64,000 nt of DNA from an uncultured Sulfitobacter sp. (GTDB taxonomy: Bacteria; Pseudomonadota; Alphaproteobacteria; Rhodobacterales; Rhodobacteraceae), in NCBI RefSeq assembly GCF_947502895.1, contig NZ_CANNBM010000002.1:806001-870000 (forward strand), written 5' to 3'. Of this stretch, positions 59,966-64,000 are shown in pieces (position 1 is the stretch's first letter; every line of letters begins with the position of its first letter). The translations under genes were made by a program, and so were the position numbers. The notes under the pieces were generated by a model. The model worked only from the letters and a program-made list of their open reading frames with translations, did no database searches and was not told where the DNA came from.

Positions 59966-60719
59966 CCATCAGCTCCGCATCCGCTGCCGCCGCCTCATCG
60001 CGCATGAGGCCCCATAATTGCTGCTGGCGCGCATCGAGTTCGGGATCTGCATGATGACGGTGTTCGAGCGGGGTATCAATCTCGACGATCTCACGTACTT
60101 CACCCGGCCTGCGCGACAACACGACAATCCGGTGGCCCAGTCGCACGGCCTCTGCCAGATTATGGGTGACATAGACAGCGGTGAAGGGTGTCTTGGTCCA
60201 CAGCCCTACCAGATCATCCATCAGCAGTTCGCGCGTCTGGCTGTCAAGCGCGCTAAGCGGTTCATCCATCAGCATGACGGCAGGGTTCACCGCCAGTGCA
60301 CGCGCAATGGCAACCCGTTGCTTCATCCCGCCTGACAGCTGCTTGGGTAGCGCATCTGCAAAATCAGTCAGCCGTGTGCGCGCCAGAACATCCGCAATAA
60401 TCCCATCCGCATCCGCCAGTCCATGATCCTCAAGCACCAGCGAGACATTGCCCGCCACAGTCCGCCACGGCAGCAAGGCAAAGTCCTGAAAGATATATGT
60501 CAACGCGTTCAGGCACCCTACCGGCGGCGCGCCGACCTGCCGGACTGCGCCAAAGCTGGGCTGCTCAAGCCCACCCAGTAGGCGCAGCAAGGTTGATTTG
60601 CCGCACCCCGATGGCCCCACAATGCAAGTGATACGGCCAGACGGGATCTCTAGCGAGACATCCCGCACCACATCCGCCCCACCATAGCGGTGGGTGACAG
60701 CATCCAGTTTCAGCTCCAC
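59958..60719 (-). CDS. Sulfonate/nitrate-type ABC transporter ATP-binding protein
   Basis: 253 residues. Walker A GPSGCGKSTL, Q-loop YIFQDFALLPW, signature LSGGMKQRVAIARAL, Walker B VMLMDEPLSALD, H-switch VYVTHNLAEA: SsuB/TauB/NrtD group. Starts at GTG 60719. Powers uptake by the SsuC-like permease encoded by the overlapping next gene. Confidence 0.93.
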   Translation of the reverse strand: MELKLDAVTHRYGGADVVRDVSLEIPSGRITCIVGPSGCGKSTLLRLLGGLEQPSFGAVRQVGAPPVGCLNALTYIFQDFALLPWRTVAGNVSLVLEDHGLADADGIIADVLARTRLTDFADALPKQLSGGMKQRVAIARALAVNPAVMLMDEPLSALDSQTRELLMDDLVGLWTKTPFTAVYVTHNLAEAVRLGHRIVVLSRRPGEVREIVEIDTPLEHRHHADPELDARQQQLWGLMRDEAAAADAELMDV

Positions 60720-60728
60720 GCGGTTTCC

Positions 60729-60971
60729 TTATTCAAACTTCACACCCTTGGCGATCTGCACCAACAATCCCATGACAATACCAGCGCCAAAAAGCGCCAG
60801 CCCCCCCAAGATCGCCTCGGCCAGCGTTACGGCCCCCAGCACCCGCGCAAGGGTAACGGCGACATCAGGCGCAGTGGCCGAAAAGGCGATGAATACACCC
60901 AAGCACGCGCGCAGCAGCCCAATCACAACCAAAATCCATGCGATCAAGCCGCCACATCGGATATAAAACAC
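60729..60971 (-). CDS. Small two-helix membrane protein in the ABC operon
   Basis: 80 residues from GTG 60971, preceded by GGAGGAGG 5 bases upstream; a TTG start at 60986 is possible but would place the ribosome-binding site inside the gene. Two hydrophobic helices (about 9-30 and 46-72) and a short basic tail. It lies between the binding-protein and ATPase genes, 9 bp before the latter, so it is probably an accessory membrane subunit or regulator of the importer. No family recognised. Confidence 0.72.
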   Translation of the reverse strand: MFYIRCGGLIAWILVVIGLLRACLGVFIAFSATAPDVAVTLARVLGAVTLAEAILGGLALFGAGIVMGLLVQIAKGVKFE

Positions 60972-61025
60972 CTGCGCCTCCTCCAAGATTAGCGCAGGAC
61001 GCAGAGCGCCCTGCCCTGACAGGCC

Positions 61026-62048
61026 TTAGGCCCCTACAGTTTCGACATAAGAGGTGTCGATCAGCGCATCGAGCGGGATATCCTTGCCAACCAGATCTTC
61101 GGACTGGAACCACTCAAGCTGGTCGCGCACGGAAGCCACGTTCATCCGCGCGCCCTCGTTCAGGCGCATGGTGCCATTGATGATCGAAGGCGCGGCCTTC
61201 TCGCGCGGGCGGTCTGTGTAGACGTATTTATGGATCAGATCGACCATGGCATTTACGCCGTCCTCGCCGCCTGTTTTAGCGATCATTGCAGCGTTATAGT
61301 CGGCAACACCTTTGGAATAGGCCGCCAGATAATCCTGCGTCATCTGCTTTTCCTCGGCGGCATTTTTGGCCGAAGTAAAGACGGTTGTGACCTGATAATC
61401 AGGCAAATAGCTTGCCACATCGCCGATGATATGCACCGCGCCCGACCCTGCCAAAGGCTTGGCGATATGAGGTACAATGGACCACGCATCAATCTGGCCC
61501 GATTTGAGCGCCCCGATGATCGCCCCGACTTTTTGCAGTGGTTTGAAGTTCAACGAGATCCCCTCTGCCGCGGCCATCTTCGAGCCCATATAGTGGAACG
61601 ATGACCCAGCTGTGCTCATCCCGTATGATTTGCCGTCCAGCATCGACGGGGCAGTGATACCCGCTTTGAATGCCGCGTCGGACACAAGGAATTTCTGACC
61701 ATCAATGCCTGCTTCCTCCTGCAACGCACCACCGATCACCTTGATCGCGCCCTTGTCGGCCAGCGATACAAGACCACCCGAGATCGCGGTTACGGCATAG
61801 TCAACATCACCCGATGCAATCGCCACGGCCATAGGCTGGGCCGCTTGGAAGAACTTCACCTCTACGTCCAAGCCTGCTTGCTTGAAATAGTCCCGCTCCA
61901 ACGCGACAAAAGTGCCCGAATGGCTGGTGAACCGCAGCGCACCCAGCGTAATCTTGCGGCCTGATGCTATCGCAGGGGCGGCAAGGCCCAGTGCAGCGGC
62001 AGATGCGGCAATGCCGCCGATTGTCTGGCGGCGTGTAAGAATGGTCAT
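61026..62048 (-). CDS. TAT-exported ABC substrate-binding protein (sulfonate/nitrate type)
   Basis: 340 residues. The N terminus MTILTRRQTIGGIAASAAAL is a twin-arginine-like signal (TRRQTIGG). The mature protein is an NMT1/SsuA-like binding fold: GALRFTSHSGTFVALERDYF, QPMAVAIASGDVDYA, and GALKSGQIDAWSIVPH. Binds an uncertain ligand (sulfonate, thiamine precursor or aromatic acid). First gene of the importer operon; rpe lies divergent 152 bp away. Confidence 0.9.
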   Translation of the reverse strand: MTILTRRQTIGGIAASAAALGLAAPAIASGRKITLGALRFTSHSGTFVALERDYFKQAGLDVEVKFFQAAQPMAVAIASGDVDYAVTAISGGLVSLADKGAIKVIGGALQEEAGIDGQKFLVSDAAFKAGITAPSMLDGKSYGMSTAGSSFHYMGSKMAAAEGISLNFKPLQKVGAIIGALKSGQIDAWSIVPHIAKPLAGSGAVHIIGDVASYLPDYQVTTVFTSAKNAAEEKQMTQDYLAAYSKGVADYNAAMIAKTGGEDGVNAMVDLIHKYVYTDRPREKAAPSIINGTMRLNEGARMNVASVRDQLEWFQSEDLVGKDIPLDALIDTSYVETVGA

Positions 62049-62200
62049 AGTCTATCCTCCCAAGTTTTCTTTGCGAAAGAGTGCGCCGTGGGCGCGCAGC
62101 AAGTCAAGCAACCACCCTGCGAAACACGCCACACCGATTGCCCCCCGCCCGCGCCCTGTGCTATCGCCCTAGCAACCTAGTCAACCAAAGGCGCTGCCCC

Positions 62201-62890
62201 ATGTCCTTCGACCGTTCCATCAAAATTGCCCCCTCCATCCTTGCCGCCGATTTCGCCAACTTTGGCGCGGAATGTGCCGCTGTTGAGACGCAAGGCGCAG
62301 ATTGGATTCATGTGGATGTGATGGACGGGCATTTTGTGCCCAACATTACTTTTGGCCCTGCGACATGCGCCGCGATCCGGCCACATATCAAGGGCGTGAT
62401 GGATGTGCATCTCATGATCTCTCCGGTAGATGCCTATATCGAAGATTTCGCCAATGCGGGTGCCGATTTCATCACTGCCCATGTCGAGGCAGGACCACAT
62501 ATTCATCGTACCCTACAGGCCATCCGCGCCACAGGGGCCAAGGCAGGCGTCGCCCTGAACCCCAGCACTCCAGCCGAGGCTGTGGCCCATCTGCTCGATC
62601 TTACCGATCTTGTCTGTGTGATGACGGTCAACCCCGGCTTTGGCGGTCAGAAGTTCATCGACATGAGCGACAAGATCAAGACCCTGCGCGCTATGATCGG
62701 CGACCGGCCTGTGCATATCGAGATTGATGGCGGCGTCGATCCCAGAACCGCCCCGATCGTTGCAGCAGCGGGAGCCGACGTGCTGGTCGCAGGCTCTGCC
62801 GTATTCAAAGGTGGCTCGGTCAGCGATCCTACGCCCTACGGCACCAACATCCGTGCGATCCGCGAAGCAGCCGCAGGCACCTACGTCTAA
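62201..62890 (+). CDS. rpe: Ribulose-phosphate 3-epimerase
   Basis: 229 residues. Interconverts ribulose-5-phosphate and xylulose-5-phosphate in the pentose phosphate and Calvin pathways. TIM barrel with IAPSILAADFANFG, WIHVDVMDGHFVPNITFGP (catalytic Asp, metal His), VDVHLMI-like MDVHLMISPVD, TVNPGFGGQKFI and IEIDGGVDPRTA. ATG 62201 is chosen because the family starts near here; upstream frame (62081) is not conserved. Confidence 0.95.
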   Translation: MSFDRSIKIAPSILAADFANFGAECAAVETQGADWIHVDVMDGHFVPNITFGPATCAAIRPHIKGVMDVHLMISPVDAYIEDFANAGADFITAHVEAGPHIHRTLQAIRATGAKAGVALNPSTPAEAVAHLLDLTDLVCVMTVNPGFGGQKFIDMSDKIKTLRAMIGDRPVHIEIDGGVDPRTAPIVAAAGADVLVAGSAVFKGGSVSDPTPYGTNIRAIREAAAGTYV

Positions 62891-62930
62891 GCTGTGACGA
62901 GCGCCTGTAAGGCAGCGAGGAACCACAAGC

Positions 62931-64000
62931 TCAGGGAAGCTGATCGGCAAATGTCTCGATCATTTTATGCTTGAGCAGCTTCCCCGTGGGTGCGGCAGGA
63001 AGCGCGGTTGCCAGCACGATGTGCTTGGGCCGCTTGTAGCCTGCAAGACACTTTTTCACGAAAGCACGCAAATCGTCGATGTCTGGCCTGTCCGCGTCAG
63101 ACACTTGAACAAAGGCCAGCACTTCTTCGTCTCCGTCCTTGGTCCGCCCTACCACAGCCGACTGGATCACTTGCGGATGATCGTTTAACGCCGCCTCTAC
63201 TTCTGGCGGGTAGACGTTAAAGCCACCGTGGATGATCAGCTCTTTCGAGCGGCCAAGGATATGCAACTTGCCGTCGGCATCTATCTTGCCCAGATCGCCT
63301 GTATGCAGCCATCCATCCGCGTCCAGCGCCTTGGCCGTTTCTGCGGGGTTCCGGTAATAGCCCTTCATTACGTGTGGGCCGCGCACCAGCACTTCGCCTT
63401 CGTCCACGCCATTGCCACCAGTTGCATCAACATCAATCCGCGCTTCGGTCCCGGGGGTCACTGGACCAACCGAGATATCGGGCGACCCGATCGGATTATT
63501 CGTGGCTGATGCGCCTGATGAAGTTTCGGTCATACCAAACCCGTTTTGCAACGGCAGTTCATAGAACGCCTCTGCCTTGCGTTTCCAGGCAGGGTCCAGC
63601 GGTGCGCCGCCGCTCGAGACATAACGCAAAGCAGGGGCGGCGAGCCGCTCCATCCCCTGCTCTTTGGTGTATTGCATGACCAGCGCGTGCATCTGCGGCA
63701 CAGCGGGAATGATCGTCACACCTCCCATCGCAGCCTCGTGCAATTTTTGCGCCGAAAACCGTGCTTCGATTTGCACATGCGCACCTGTAAAGCACGCACC
63801 TGTCAGAACCGAAATCAACCCGAAAACATGGCTCATCGGCAGCACGCCGTACACAATGTCTTCTGGTACCATCTGCCGCAAACCGCTGGAGGCTTTCCCC
63901 CCGAACCGCATACCGCTATGGGTCAGCATCACACCCTTGGGGTCACCTGTGGTGCCTGTCGTATAAAGAAGAACCGCAACATCATCCAATTCGGGATCAG
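62931..64000 (-). CDS. Acyl-CoA synthetase (AMP-forming ligase), 5' part beyond window
   Basis: The frame is open to the window end; the visible 356 or so residues start just before the P-loop motif LLYTTGTTGDPKGVMLTHSG, so roughly the N-terminal third is missing. Visible: QNGFGMTETSSG, GWLHTGDLGKIDADG, GRSKELIIHGGFNVYPPEVE and the C-terminal catalytic lysine in APTGKLLKHKM. Class I adenylate-forming ligase of fatty or related acids. Substrate not identified. Confidence 0.92.
   Translation of the reverse strand, partial: DPELDDVAVLLYTTGTTGDPKGVMLTHSGMRFGGKASSGLRQMVPEDIVYGVLPMSHVFGLISVLTGACFTGAHVQIEARFSAQKLHEAAMGGVTIIPAVPQMHALVMQYTKEQGMERLAAPALRYVSSGGAPLDPAWKRKAEAFYELPLQNGFGMTETSSGASATNNPIGSPDISVGPVTPGTEARIDVDATGGNGVDEGEVLVRGPHVMKGYYRNPAETAKALDADGWLHTGDLGKIDADGKLHILGRSKELIIHGGFNVYPPEVEAALNDHPQVIQSAVVGRTKDGDEEVLAFVQVSDADRPDIDDLRAFVKKCLAGYKRPKHIVLATALPAAPTGKLLKHKMIETFADQLP

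Overview
The window is about 64 kb of GC-rich chromosomal DNA from an alphaproteobacterium, most likely a marine member of the Rhodobacteraceae (Roseobacter group). The evidence is the gene content: a 2-oxoglutarate dehydrogenase E2/E3 operon, an argH-lysA-TIGR02302 operon, an ftsEX-acyltransferase operon, Hint-domain RTX-like proteins, a GlxA-type regulator, and DNA motifs matching the alphaproteobacterial CtrA box (TTAA-N7-TTAAC). No rRNA, tRNA, insertion sequence, prophage or CRISPR array is visible. Genes are tightly packed with frequent 1-4 bp stop/start overlaps.

Layout. 1-4.4 kb: the end of sucB, five small genes and lpd in one direction. 4.4-7.3 kb (minus): ftsE-ftsX-acyltransferase-FMN flavoprotein. 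7.5-8.3 kb: a zinc-ribbon membrane protein with a CtrA-like box in front. 8.4-14.4 kb (minus): argH, two tiny overlapping lipoproteins, a DUF2834 protein, lysA and a TIGR02302 giant, divergent from a TlpA-type thioredoxin with only 23 bp between. 15-17.2 kb: a Hint-domain protein (CtrA-like box upstream) and an LpxR-like outer-membrane protein. 17.4-22 kb: sulfatase, tautomerase, alpha/beta hydrolase and an ADP-ribosylglycohydrolase homologue. 22.2-27.6 kb: a 1799-residue LamG/RTX/PA14/Hint secreted protein. 27.6-31.3 kb: a histidine kinase with a solute-binding sensor domain, and a DadA-type dehydrogenase behind a tandem glycine riboswitch. 31.3-36 kb: acyl-CoA ligase, HD protein, membrane AraC regulator, MATE exporter. 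36-38.9 kb: a polar amino-acid ABC transporter and an AhpD-like protein. 38.8-45.9 kb: Stealth phosphotransferase, MaoC-type hydratase, MoxR ATPase with VWA partner, an orphan citrate-lyase alpha-like gene, and a small monooxygenase.

45.9-56.1 kb is a sensory island: three histidine kinases with closely similar transmitter domains, a response regulator with a degenerate GGDEF-like output, a stand-alone Hpt protein overlapping it, a stand-alone receiver, and a GlxA-type regulator. These parts could form a branched phosphorelay. 56.2-64 kb: a NicO/DUF1007 metal-transport pair, a PLP aminotransferase, a sulfonate/nitrate-type ABC importer with a small extra membrane protein, ribulose-phosphate epimerase, and an acyl-CoA ligase cut by the window end.

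The most interesting items are the phosphorelay cluster, the three CtrA-like boxes (two at identical spacing from start codons), the glycine riboswitch ahead of a dehydrogenase gene, the two Hint paralogues, a permease that begins like a lipoprotein, and two 20-bp inverted repeats in divergent promoters.
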